Made by a program: the position numbers and the translations under genes. This document shows, in pieces, positions 16,699 through 25,157 of a DNA stretch of 64,000 nt (position 1 is the first letter of the stretch; every line of letters starts with the position of its first letter). This DNA is from Halococcus saccharolyticus DSM 5350. GTDB lineage: Archaea; Halobacteriota; Halobacteria; Halobacteriales; Halococcaceae. The stretch is from contig NZ_AOMD01000018.1 in assembly GCF_000336915.1 (NCBI RefSeq), forward strand, positions 130,180 through 194,179, written 5' to 3'. The notes below the pieces were generated by a model. It did not search any database, had not been told where the DNA came from, and worked only from the letters and a program-made list of their open reading frames with translations.

Positions 16699-18345
16699 AT
16701 GGGAGTGTGGCACGTACTCGGCCTCGACGAGGCCGATTGGGGCGAAACCGGGCTGTTCTTCGTGACGATCGGGGTGTTGGTGGCGCTCGTAACTGTGGGC
16801 CTCGTGAACCCGTCGCTGTTGACCAGCACGCTGAACGGCGCGTACGACTGGGTGTTGCACAACTTCGGGTGGTGGTTCATGCTGCTCGGCGGCGTCATGA
16901 TCGTCTTCGGCCTGTTCATGACGTTCTCGCGGTACGGCAAGATCCGCATCGGCGGCGAGGACGCCGAACCCGAGTTCGGACTCTACTCGTGGATCGCGAT
17001 GGTGTTCACCGTGGGCTTTGGCAGCTCTATCGTCGTCTGGGGCGTCGGCGAGCCGGTCCAGATCGTGAACAACCCGCCGCCGCAGCCGTTCCCGGTCGGC
17101 GGAGCCGCGCTCAAACCGCTCGCGCTCGCGTTCATGTTTCTCCACGAGTCGTTCCCGGGGATGGCGATGTGGTACATCCCCGTGACGCTCTCCTTCGCCC
17201 TGATGATCTACACCCAGTCGGTCTCGGAGTACAAGCTCAGTTCGATGCTCGACGTGGTGTTCGATCGAGAGGAGCACGGCTGGCTCTACTGGCTCGTCGA
17301 TCTCTCGGCGCTCGTGGCGATGGTCGGCGGCATCGCCACGTCGCTCGGTTTCACCGCCCAACAGCTCGCGACGATCCTCGATACCGTCTATGGGTTGCAG
17401 GCGACGACTCTGACCTACGGGCTGTTCGCTCTCATCGGGCTGGTCTTCCTCGGCGATGTCTGGCTCGGCCTCCGCAGCGGGATCCAGAACGCGGCCCGGC
17501 TGACGATGGTGTTCATGGCGCTCGCGGCCGCAATGCTCCTGGTCGTCGGCCCGACGCTGTTCACCCTCAACCTCACGCTCGATGCGACGGGAATCTGGCT
17601 CAACAACCTCCCGCGGCTGATGTTTTACGCCGCACCGACCAGCGGCGGGAGCTGGCCACAGCAGTGGACGAGCTTCTGGTGGGCGTGGTGGGTCGCGTGG
17701 GGGCTGTTCGTCGGGAGCTTCGTCGCCCGCGTCTCGAAGGGTCGCACCATCCGCGAGACGTTCGTCGCACTGGTCGTCGTTCCTTCGGGGCTGGTCTGGG
17801 CCCAACACGGTATCATCGGTGGCTGGGTGCTCTCACCGGAGTACTTCGGTCCCGTCAGCGACGCCCTCGCCGCGAACGACATCCCGGCGGCCGTCGCCAC
17901 CGCCATCAGTATCACGCCGTACGGCAACGTGCTCGGCGTCCTGCTCGTGCTCGTGATGGTGGGGTACATCCTCACGACGCTCGATTCGGCGGTGTTCATG
18001 CTGTCGGCGATCACGCTCGGTGACGAGAACCCGAACGCGCGCAACCGGGCGTGGTGGGGCGTGTTGCTCGCCTTCCTCGGCGTCATGACGCTTCGACTCC
18101 CGGCGTTCAGCGCGATGCAGTCGTTCTCGCCAGTGATGGCGCTGCCGTTCACGCTGTACTTCCTCGTCTTGGTGTACGGGAGCTACATCACCGCGCGGGA
18201 CTACTACCGCGAAGAGCTCGCCATGCCCGACGAGGAACCGTTCTTCAGTTTCACCACCCGAACGGAGTCCACGACCGGGGACGAACCGACCGGCGGCGAT
18301 GGCTATACTACCGACGGCGGCGTGGGAACAGAAAACGACGACTGA
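16699..18345 (+). CDS. BCCT-family transporter (glycine betaine/choline/carnitine type)
   Basis: A 548-residue membrane transporter with about 12 helices that would import a quaternary-ammonium compatible solute, important for osmoadaptation. The family signature is clear: TSFWWAWWVAWGLFVGSFVARVSKGRTIRE (given in part), the tryptophan-rich helix 8 that lines the betaine site. FGSSIVVWGVGEP lies near helix 3-4. The ATG at 16699 gives the usual short N-terminus; the hydrophilic tail after residue 510 is acidic. Substrate specificity within the family is not visible. Confidence 0.92.
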   Translation: MGVWHVLGLDEADWGETGLFFVTIGVLVALVTVGLVNPSLLTSTLNGAYDWVLHNFGWWFMLLGGVMIVFGLFMTFSRYGKIRIGGEDAEPEFGLYSWIAMVFTVGFGSSIVVWGVGEPVQIVNNPPPQPFPVGGAALKPLALAFMFLHESFPGMAMWYIPVTLSFALMIYTQSVSEYKLSSMLDVVFDREEHGWLYWLVDLSALVAMVGGIATSLGFTAQQLATILDTVYGLQATTLTYGLFALIGLVFLGDVWLGLRSGIQNAARLTMVFMALAAAMLLVVGPTLFTLNLTLDATGIWLNNLPRLMFYAAPTSGGSWPQQWTSFWWAWWVAWGLFVGSFVARVSKGRTIRETFVALVVVPSGLVWAQHGIIGGWVLSPEYFGPVSDALAANDIPAAVATAISITPYGNVLGVLLVLVMVGYILTTLDSAVFMLSAITLGDENPNARNRAWWGVLLAFLGVMTLRLPAFSAMQSFSPVMALPFTLYFLVLVYGSYITARDYYREELAMPDEEPFFSFTTRTESTTGDEPTGGDGYTTDGGVGTENDD

Positions 18346-18372
18346 TCGACGCGCTGACGGCGGCTTCGATCG

Positions 18373-18912
18373 TCAGGCGATCTTCTCGGTGAACTTCTCG
18401 CGGACCTTCTCGATTTTCGGCTGGGCGTGGAACGAACAGTAGGCGTCGTCGGGGTTCTTCTCGTAGTAGTTCTGGTGTTCCTCGCTCGCTTCGTAGAACA
18501 CCTCCAGTGATTCGATCTCGGTCACGACCGGATCGTCGTACCCGCCCTCGGCGTCGAGCGCGTCGATGTACGTCTCGGCCGTTTCGTGCTGTCCTTCGTC
18601 GTGGGTGAAGATCGCCGATCGGTACTGGGTGCCGACGTCCGGGCCCTGCCGATTCAGCTGTGTCGGGTCGTGGACGGTGAAGAACACGTCGAGCAGGTCC
18701 TCGTACGCGATACGCTCGGGATCGTACTCCACTTGGACGACCTCGGCGTGACCCGTGTCACCCGAGCAGACCTCCCGATACGTCGGATTTTCGGTGTGGC
18801 CGCCCGCGTAGCCCGAGGTCACGTCGAGCACGCCGTCGAGTTCCTCCATCGGGGCCTCGATACACCAGAAACAGCCGCCAGCGAGCGTGGCTCGCTCCGT
18901 TTCGTTTGCCAT
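18373..18912 (-). CDS. msrA: Peptide-methionine (S)-S-oxide reductase
   Basis: A 179-residue repair enzyme that reduces the S-epimer of methionine sulfoxide. The catalytic motif GCFWC spans residues 13-17, with Cys 14 as nucleophile. Also seen are SGYAGGHTENPTYREVCSGDTGHAEVVQVEYDP (given in part), FFTVHDPTQLNRQGPDVGTQYRS (given in part) and the C-terminal QNYYEKNP. Length and motifs are normal. It faces the AT-rich island to its right. Confidence 0.96.
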   Translation of the reverse strand: MANETERATLAGGCFWCIEAPMEELDGVLDVTSGYAGGHTENPTYREVCSGDTGHAEVVQVEYDPERIAYEDLLDVFFTVHDPTQLNRQGPDVGTQYRSAIFTHDEGQHETAETYIDALDAEGGYDDPVVTEIESLEVFYEASEEHQNYYEKNPDDAYCSFHAQPKIEKVREKFTEKIA

Positions 18913-19032
18913 AGTAGTAATTGACTGTGTGTGGGTGAAAAGCTATCGACCCAGAGACTTTCTGTGTCCGAGATTGGATGGATATAGTAGTTTGATAACA
19001 ATGATTATGTCTCGCCGTTCATTAGTCCGGCT

Positions 19033-19932
19033 ATGGCTTCGAGTTTAGAAGAAGCAAGTGCGGCAGATATTGCTTCACCAGCAAGCCATGAACGATTAGA
19101 GAATTATGGCGACAATCTAGACCACTATATTAGCAGCAATTTCACATACATACCAATACCTGCTGATAAAAAGTATTATGATAGAAATGAAGGTTGTTTG
19201 AAAACGATTGACTCAGATCAGTATATAAATGGTGAAGATAGTGTGATTGATGTGCTAGAAAAACTCACTTGTCATCCATTCCTCTTGATTGATAATTATC
19301 CCACTTCTCTGTTCAGTATTGACCCAACAGGGGCTACGGGTTCATTTACAGAAATATCACACTCCGGAATTGGCAGTAGCAACTTTGAACCAACTGACTT
19401 AGATTCGTTTGATGATAGTTCGACATGGCTGACTGCACAAGAACTGGAAGATCAATTCCCAGACCGCGCGGAGGAAGAACTGGAAAAGAGTGCTTATTCT
19501 ATCATAACTCTGTTCGATATGAACAAGAGACGAACGAAAGAGAAACTGTACCCAGCAATAGCAGAGTTGGCAGATATCCTCTCAGAAAAGATTGAGAGGG
19601 AACATGAAGAGGAGAAATCATTATATCCCCAATTGAGAGCATCTACAATCGGTAATTGGCAAAAAGATAAGGAAAGAGGTTTAGATGTACATATAGCGGA
19701 ATACATGACACTAACCGATATGATCCAGGTGATAACTTCTTCAGATAGCGAGTTTGTAGCGGAATGTGGGTTCAGTTCTAAGAACCAATGTCAAAAACAG
19801 TTAGGAAGTGTAAATGAACTGCGCAACAAGATCATGCATGCCAACCGTACCTTAGTGCATAATAGCGAAGATATTGATTCTGTTCTCAATAGGATACAAC
19901 GGGCATCGACTATTCTGAACAACATATCTTGA
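19033..19932 (+). CDS. Probable CBS-like sensor fused to HEPN ribonuclease domain, in an AT-rich island
   Basis: A 299-residue protein with codon use and A+T content unlike every neighbour, suggesting recent transfer. The N-terminal half has the look of a degenerate CBS pair (YIPIPADKKYYDRN, then VIDVLEKLTCHPFLLID and IITLFDMNKRR followed by KLYPAIAELADIL). The C-terminal helices carry NELRNKIMHANRTLV, an R-x4-H HEPN signature (Arg 264, His 269) typical of defence and toxin ribonucleases. No antitoxin gene is visible beside it. The domain calls are by eye and need a profile search. A TATA-like tatagtag lies upstream near 18985. Confidence 0.6.
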   Translation: MASSLEEASAADIASPASHERLENYGDNLDHYISSNFTYIPIPADKKYYDRNEGCLKTIDSDQYINGEDSVIDVLEKLTCHPFLLIDNYPTSLFSIDPTGATGSFTEISHSGIGSSNFEPTDLDSFDDSSTWLTAQELEDQFPDRAEEELEKSAYSIITLFDMNKRRTKEKLYPAIAELADILSEKIEREHEEEKSLYPQLRASTIGNWQKDKERGLDVHIAEYMTLTDMIQVITSSDSEFVAECGFSSKNQCQKQLGSVNELRNKIMHANRTLVHNSEDIDSVLNRIQRASTILNNIS

Positions 19933-20036
19933 CTTCCCTACCAGACATGAATTTCAATAATATAGAATCGAATTTTAGTAGATGATCTCTCTGAAATAGG
20001 ATGAACTATTTCACCGCAGCGCACGATCGAACGATG

Positions 20037-21725
20037 ATGACTGATTATACCGGCGCGGACCTGTTCGTGGATGCGCTCGCCGAGTACGGCGTGACCCATG
20101 TCTTCGGCAATCCCGGCACCACCGAACTCCCCGTGGTCCACGCGATCGCCGACAGCGAGATCGAGTACGTCCTCGGACTCCACGAGGACATCGCGGTGGG
20201 GATGGCCGGCGGCTACGCCCAGACTCGTCGGTATCACGCCCACCACGACGACTCGATCCTCCCGTTGGGGGTGGCGAACCTCCACACCACGCCCGGACTC
20301 GCCCACGGCCTCGGGAACCTCTACGCCGCGAAGATCGCCGGCGCGCCGCTGCTCGTGACCGCCGGCAATCACAGCACGGACTTCCGCCACGAGGAGCCGA
20401 TCCTCTCCGGTGACCTCCTCCGATTGACTCGCCAGTTCTGCAAGCAGAGTCACGAGGTGCTCGACGTGAGTTCGGTTCCGACGATGGTCCGCCGGGCGAT
20501 CCGAACCGCTCTCACACCGCCGACCGGTCCCGTCTTTCTGGGACTCCCGCTCGATACGATGCTCGCCGAGACCGACGCCGATCCCGAGCGACTCGGCCCG
20601 ATTCCCACCGCTGGCGGCGGCGACGTTGCGGCGATCGAGCGCGCGGCCGACCTGCTCGCTGAGGCCGACGCGCCGGTGTTGGTGGTCGGCGATCACATCG
20701 CGCGCGCCGGGGCGGACGCGGTCGCGGCCGCGGTCGACCTCGCGGAGGCCGCCGGCACGCGGGTCCACGGCGAGATTCTGTCGTGTGAGGTCGACTTCCC
20801 GATGGATCACGACCAGTGGATCTCGCCGATCCCGCCGGACGAGGATCTCGCGCGGACGCTGCTCGACGCTGACACGGTGGTGTTCGCAGGCTGTTCGACC
20901 AACACCACGCTGACGCGCCACGAGCGCGCGCTGGTGAGCGACGACACCACCTGCATCCACCTCAGCGACGCCGTCCGTGAGATCGGTAAGAACCAGCCCG
21001 CCGACGCCGCGGTGATCGGCGATCCGGGTATCGTACTGGGCGAGATCGCCGCTAGGGTTCGCAACCGGCTCGACCAATCGGAGCGCGAGGAGCGACTCGA
21101 AACGGTCGCGTCGGTGAAGGAGATGGTCGAGGCCCAGATGGCGGCGATCGGTGGGGGCGACAACGGCGACGATCCCCGCGCCTCGAAGGCCGAACTCGTC
21201 GACGCGCTCCACGAGGCCGCACTGGAGGCGTTCATCGTGGACGAGGGCGTGACCGCGAAGTACGCGATGCTCACGCGGTGGCCGCTCCAGCCCGAGCAGT
21301 ACATCTCGAACAAGGGTGGCGGTCTCGGCTACGGTCTCCCGGCGTCGGTCGGCGCGGCGTTCGCCGAGAGCCAGCGTGACGACCCACGCGATGTCCTCGG
21401 GTTCGTTGGAGACGGGTCGTATCTCTACTACCCACACAGCCTCTACACCGCCGCGCGCCACGATCTCGATCTCACGGTCGTGATCCCCGACAACCGAAAC
21501 TACCGCATCTTGAAGGACAACACCCTCGACCTCTTTGGCGGCAGCGAGGACGACTACGACTGGGTTGGAATGGAGTTCGAACCACCCGTCGACATCCCGA
21601 CGAACGCCGAAAGTCACGGCGCACGCGGCGAACTGATCGAATCACCCGACGAGATCGCGCCAACAGTCAGAGCTGCGCTCGATCGCGATGGCCCCGACGT
21701 CCTCGACGTCCTGGTTCACGACTGA
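20037..21725 (+). CDS. Thiamine diphosphate-dependent enzyme (acetolactate synthase/benzoylformate decarboxylase-like)
   Basis: A three-domain ThDP enzyme of about 562 residues. The N-terminal PYR domain has GVTHVFGNPGTTELPVVHA and the catalytic Glu region VLGLHEDIAVGMAGGYAQ. The PP domain has GGLGYGLPASVGAAFA and the cofactor/Mg motif VGDGSYLYYPHSLYTAARHDLDLTVVIPDNRNY (given in part), with GDG and the downstream Asn. It could be a 2-oxoacid decarboxylase or an acetolactate synthase-like enzyme; the regulatory subunit is absent nearby, favouring a decarboxylase. Starts at 20001, 20034 and 20037 are all in frame; 20037 (MTDYTGADLF) fits the family. Confidence 0.85.
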   Translation: MTDYTGADLFVDALAEYGVTHVFGNPGTTELPVVHAIADSEIEYVLGLHEDIAVGMAGGYAQTRRYHAHHDDSILPLGVANLHTTPGLAHGLGNLYAAKIAGAPLLVTAGNHSTDFRHEEPILSGDLLRLTRQFCKQSHEVLDVSSVPTMVRRAIRTALTPPTGPVFLGLPLDTMLAETDADPERLGPIPTAGGGDVAAIERAADLLAEADAPVLVVGDHIARAGADAVAAAVDLAEAAGTRVHGEILSCEVDFPMDHDQWISPIPPDEDLARTLLDADTVVFAGCSTNTTLTRHERALVSDDTTCIHLSDAVREIGKNQPADAAVIGDPGIVLGEIAARVRNRLDQSEREERLETVASVKEMVEAQMAAIGGGDNGDDPRASKAELVDALHEAALEAFIVDEGVTAKYAMLTRWPLQPEQYISNKGGGLGYGLPASVGAAFAESQRDDPRDVLGFVGDGSYLYYPHSLYTAARHDLDLTVVIPDNRNYRILKDNTLDLFGGSEDDYDWVGMEFEPPVDIPTNAESHGARGELIESPDEIAPTVRAALDRDGPDVLDVLVHD

Positions 21726-21770
21726 TCCGCGGCGGACGATTTATACACGCGATGTGCTAACGATCGACGG

Positions 21771-22805
21771 ATGGATCGTTCGGCTCGCGTCGCGGCGGTG
21801 CTCGTGCTGGCGGTCGTTCTCGCCGGCTGCAACGGCCTCGCGCTCGGCGGCGACGGGACACCCACGCGAACGGTCACGCCCGCGGCCGTTCCGACGGACG
21901 AGCCGACACCGACGCCCCGTCCGGAACTCGCGCCGGGGCTCACCGGCGATGGCGTCGTCGATCCGTTCGCGCTCGGAAACGCCCACGCCTCGATCCTCGA
22001 CGGATCGTCCTATACGCTCCACGAAAACAGCAGTGTAGTGTATCCGAGCGGGATGATATACAGCAACGGAACGGTCGAGGCCTGGCTCACGCCGGACGAG
22101 GATCGCTACGCTGTCGTTCGGTCCGGATCGCAAACGAGCGCCTCGTTCCCCGTGATCGAGGAGCGGTTCTGGTCGAACGGCAACCGAACCCTCTCCGTAC
22201 GGTCGACCACCGACGAAACGACGTACGAGATCATCGACGGCGACGACGGGCCACTCCCGGTTCGACGGGTGATGGACGGCGATCCGACCAACAGCGAACG
22301 GATCGCGACGGTGTTCGGCGCGATGGAAACCCGGGTCGTCGGGCAGGCAGTTCGGAACGGGACCCGGCTCTATCGCGTCCGCGGTTCCAATCTGACGAGC
22401 GCGTTCGCCCTCGACGACGAGTGGGACGCGCCTGGCAACGTCGCGCTGGTCGCCCTCGTCGATCGTTGGGGACTCGTCCACGAGTACCGCCTGAACTACA
22501 CTGCGTCGCTCGACGGCGATCCGGTTCGGGTCAGTCGCCGGGTGCGCTACACCGACCTGGGATCGACGACCGTCGAGCGTCCGTCGTGGTACGAGGCGGC
22601 CGTCCGGAACGCTACCACGACCACTCCGAACGTCACCACGACACCCTCGAACGGGACGGATGCACCGACTACCACAGCCACGGCCCCCGGTGTATCCATG
22701 ATCACCGCGGTGCCCGTCACAGCCGACGCCGGTTCCGCGACCTCCTCGAACACGTCGCCGACTCCGACGACGGGATCGTCGGCCACGGAACCGACGGCGA
22801 CGTAG
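21771..22805 (+). CDS. Lipoprotein with a Thr-rich, N-glycosylation-rich C-terminal tail
   Basis: A 344-residue exported protein. The signal peptide ends at the lipobox VLAGC (Cys about 21). A compact beta-rich domain follows (residues 50-275), then a Thr/Asn/Pro-rich tail with several N-x-S/T sequons (NATT, NVTT, NGTD), which would be glycosylated outside the cell. No enzymatic motif is seen. It resembles other haloarchaeal lipoproteins with DUF-type beta domains. The tail is like a wall-spanning or cell-surface stalk, and the sequence does not say what the globular part binds. Confidence 0.85.
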   Translation: MDRSARVAAVLVLAVVLAGCNGLALGGDGTPTRTVTPAAVPTDEPTPTPRPELAPGLTGDGVVDPFALGNAHASILDGSSYTLHENSSVVYPSGMIYSNGTVEAWLTPDEDRYAVVRSGSQTSASFPVIEERFWSNGNRTLSVRSTTDETTYEIIDGDDGPLPVRRVMDGDPTNSERIATVFGAMETRVVGQAVRNGTRLYRVRGSNLTSAFALDDEWDAPGNVALVALVDRWGLVHEYRLNYTASLDGDPVRVSRRVRYTDLGSTTVERPSWYEAAVRNATTTTPNVTTTPSNGTDAPTTTATAPGVSMITAVPVTADAGSATSSNTSPTPTTGSSATEPTAT

Positions 22806-22838
22806 CTCGTTGAATGAGCCTTGGTCGAGAGAATCGGC

Positions 22839-24236
22839 CTACAGTCGTTCGTCGTCGGCTGCGGGGAAGATTTTGCCGGGGTTCAGTGTGGCGTTCGGGT
22901 CGAGTGTCCGTTTGATCGCCCGCATCGCGTCGACCGTCCCTTCGCCGTGCTCGGCGATCATGTAACTCCGCTTGCCCCGGCCGACGCCGTGTTCGCCGGT
23001 CGAGGTCCCGCCCATCTCGATCGCCCGCTCGACCACGGCGTCCGAGATCTCTCGGCCCGCTTCGAGCTCTTCCGGGTCGTTCGGGTCCACGAGCACGTTG
23101 TAGTGGACGTTGCCGTCGCCGGCGTGGCCGAAACACGGCACGTCGAGGACGTGTTCCTCGCCGAGTGTTTTCGCGTACCGAACGAGATCGGGGTACTGAC
23201 TGATCGGGACGGTGACGTCGCCCGGTTTTGCGGGTCGGCGTGGCGGGTCGTAAGCCAACAGCGCGTTCGCGAGGTCGCGCCGAGCGGCCCAGAGCTCGTC
23301 CATCTCCGTGCCGGCCGCCATCTCGAAGCGTTCGACGCCGTGTTCGTCGAAGATCTCGCGACAGGCTTCGATCTCGGCGTCGATCCCATGATTGGCGTGG
23401 AACTCGAGGAACACCGTGGGTGCGTCGGGGAGATCGGTGCCGGAGTAGGCGTCCGCAATCTTCGTGCTCACCTGGTCGAGGAGCTCGATCGTGGCGACGT
23501 CGCATCCCGCCTGCATCGTCGCCGCGATCGCGGTCGCGGCGTCGTCGAGCGTCGCGAACACTGCGCGACCGCCGCGGATCTGCTCCGGCTGGCGTTCGAG
23601 TTCGAACGTCGCGCGCGTGACGACTCCGAGCGTGCCCTCGCTCCCCACGAGAACGTCTTTCAGATTGTAGCCACTTGATGTCTTCTTCGCTTTGCTGCCC
23701 GTTTCGATCACGGTGCCGTCGGCGAGGACTGCCTCGAGTTCGAGCACCCAGTCGTGGACCTCGCCGTATTTCACCGTCTTCGCACCGCTCGCGTCGGTAG
23801 CGATCATCCCGCCGATCGTCGAGATGTCGGCGGACTGCGGTAGTGGCGGCAGGAACAGGCCGTGCTCGGCGACTGCGTCGTTCAGGGTCCCACCGAGCAC
23901 ACCCGGTTCGACGTCGATCTGAAAGTCCTCCGGCCGAACGTCGAGCACGCGATCCATCCGCGTGAGATCCATGCTGACGCCGCCACGGGCGGGGAGTGCG
24001 TTGCCCTCGATCCCCGTGCCCGCCGCGTAGGGCGTGACCGGCACGTCTCGGTCGTTCGCAGCCGCGAGGACCGCCGACACGTCAGCCGTGGACTCGGGCC
24101 AGCAGACCGCATCGGGCCTAACGCGGTCTTCCTCCGGTGTCCCCCAGTCACCGGCGTGCGAATCGCGGTCGTCGTCGCCGAGCGAAACCTGCTCCTCGTC
24201 GAGAGTGTCGGCGAGAAACGTACAGTCGTGTGGCAT
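22839..24236 (-). CDS. FAD-linked oxidase, D-lactate/glycolate dehydrogenase type
   Basis: A 465-residue flavoenzyme of the GlcD/D-lactate dehydrogenase family. The FAD-binding domain has PVTPYAAGTGIEGNALP and IGGMIATDASGAKTVKYGEVHDWVLELEAVLADG (given in part). The C-terminal substrate domain carries the histidines of CFGHAGDGNVHYNVLVDP and GEHGVGRGKR. It would oxidise a D-2-hydroxy acid and pass electrons to quinone. It ends in a normal PGKIFP motif. Confidence 0.92.
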   Translation of the reverse strand: MPHDCTFLADTLDEEQVSLGDDDRDSHAGDWGTPEEDRVRPDAVCWPESTADVSAVLAAANDRDVPVTPYAAGTGIEGNALPARGGVSMDLTRMDRVLDVRPEDFQIDVEPGVLGGTLNDAVAEHGLFLPPLPQSADISTIGGMIATDASGAKTVKYGEVHDWVLELEAVLADGTVIETGSKAKKTSSGYNLKDVLVGSEGTLGVVTRATFELERQPEQIRGGRAVFATLDDAATAIAATMQAGCDVATIELLDQVSTKIADAYSGTDLPDAPTVFLEFHANHGIDAEIEACREIFDEHGVERFEMAAGTEMDELWAARRDLANALLAYDPPRRPAKPGDVTVPISQYPDLVRYAKTLGEEHVLDVPCFGHAGDGNVHYNVLVDPNDPEELEAGREISDAVVERAIEMGGTSTGEHGVGRGKRSYMIAEHGEGTVDAMRAIKRTLDPNATLNPGKIFPAADDERL

Positions 24237-24337
24237 ACGAAGTCATGGTTCGTATGGCGCATAAATCTCCGGTGCCTGATCGTTGGTCACTGGCGTCGAT
24301 CGCGGCCGTGGGTGGTCGCGCTGGTGTTCGGTCTCGG

Positions 24338-24577
24338 TTAGTCGGTCGAGTCCTCGTCGCCGAGCGAGCCCCAGCCGAGCCCGTTGCGGACGAAGTTCCG
24401 GTGGCCGCGCCGGAGGCGTTCGGACACCGACTGGTCGGAGATATCGAACTCGGCGGCGAGACCTTCCATGTCGATCTCCCGCGGGATCTCGTAGAACCCT
24501 TGCAACCGTTGGTCGACGGGTTCCTCGAAGCTATCCCGCCGATCGTCGGCGCTCTCGGAACCGCTAACCGCCTTCAT
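24338..24577 (-). pseudogene. Remnant of a bat-type helix-turn-helix regulator
   Basis: The C-terminal part (GFYEIPREIDMEGLAAEFDISDQSVSERLRRGHRNFVRNGL, given in part) is the helix-turn-helix of the haloarchaeal bat/HTH_10 family, normally the last 50-60 residues of a protein of 200 or more. Upstream of GFYEIP the homology stops and the codons become antisense to the membrane-helix gene that follows. The best reading is that the sensor part of the regulator was deleted. A small intact protein starting at the ATG 24575-24577 is possible but less likely. Confidence 0.55.
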
Positions 24578-24656
24578 CGGCCAGATCCCGCTGCTTCTCG
24601 GCGGCCTCGCCGTCCTCGTCGTCGGCATCTACGTCGCCGACCTCCTCGGCGACCTC

Positions 24657-25100
24657 GTGGCGAGCGCCGACAGGAGTCGGGCGGCCGACATCGCCGGTCT
24701 CGTCGTCCAGCTGTTCGTCTACTACATCGTCATCGTCTTCGCGCTCGACACGGCCGGGTTCGACACGTCCGTGCTCACGACGCTGTTCGCGTCGTTCGTC
24801 ATGGCTCTGTTCGGCGCGCTCGGGCTCGCAGCGGCCATCGCCATCGGCATCGGTCTCGGCTGGGGCAGCAAGGACTGCGTCGCCGACAACATCGACGGCT
24901 GGATGCGCCGGGCGAGACGCGGCGCGTCCGACATCGCAGAGGAAGACGGAAGCGGCCGCCGGAGTCGTGGAAGCGACGACACGCTCGGCGACAGCGATAC
25001 GTTCGACGACAGCGACTCCTTCGACGACGACAGCGGTCCGGGCGGCCCGAGCGGGACGGGCGGCTCCGGGACGGGTGGTTCCGGACCGAGCGACGACTGA
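24657..25100 (+). CDS. Conserved TM-helix (mechanosensitive-channel-like) membrane protein, probably N-terminally truncated
   Basis: The visible protein has a membrane segment (LVVQLFVYYIVIVFALDTAGF) and then a second one before GLGWGSKDCVADNIDGWMRRARRGA, the pattern of TM_helix repeats in small archaeal mechanosensitive-like proteins. A family-like first helix (PLLLGGLAVLVVGIYVADLLGDL) lies upstream in the same frame from about 24560, but that frame has no ATG or GTG before an upstream TAG. The start is therefore uncertain: GTG at 24657 or a lost upstream start. The Ser/Asp/Gly-rich tail is low complexity. Confidence 0.6.
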   Translation: MASADRSRAADIAGLVVQLFVYYIVIVFALDTAGFDTSVLTTLFASFVMALFGALGLAAAIAIGIGLGWGSKDCVADNIDGWMRRARRGASDIAEEDGSGRRSRGSDDTLGDSDTFDDSDSFDDDSGPGGPSGTGGSGTGGSGPSDD

Positions 25101-25126
25101 TCGTCGTCCTGTATTCACGCACAACG

Positions 25127-25136
25127 ACTTTTTACG
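25127..25136 (+). promoter_or_regulatory. TATA-like box for the AI-2E transporter
   Basis: ACTTTTTACG lies 24-31 nt before the ATG at 25158, the typical leaderless spacing. Confidence 0.5.
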
Positions 25137-25157
25137 CACACCAGCCCTCCCCGAGTC

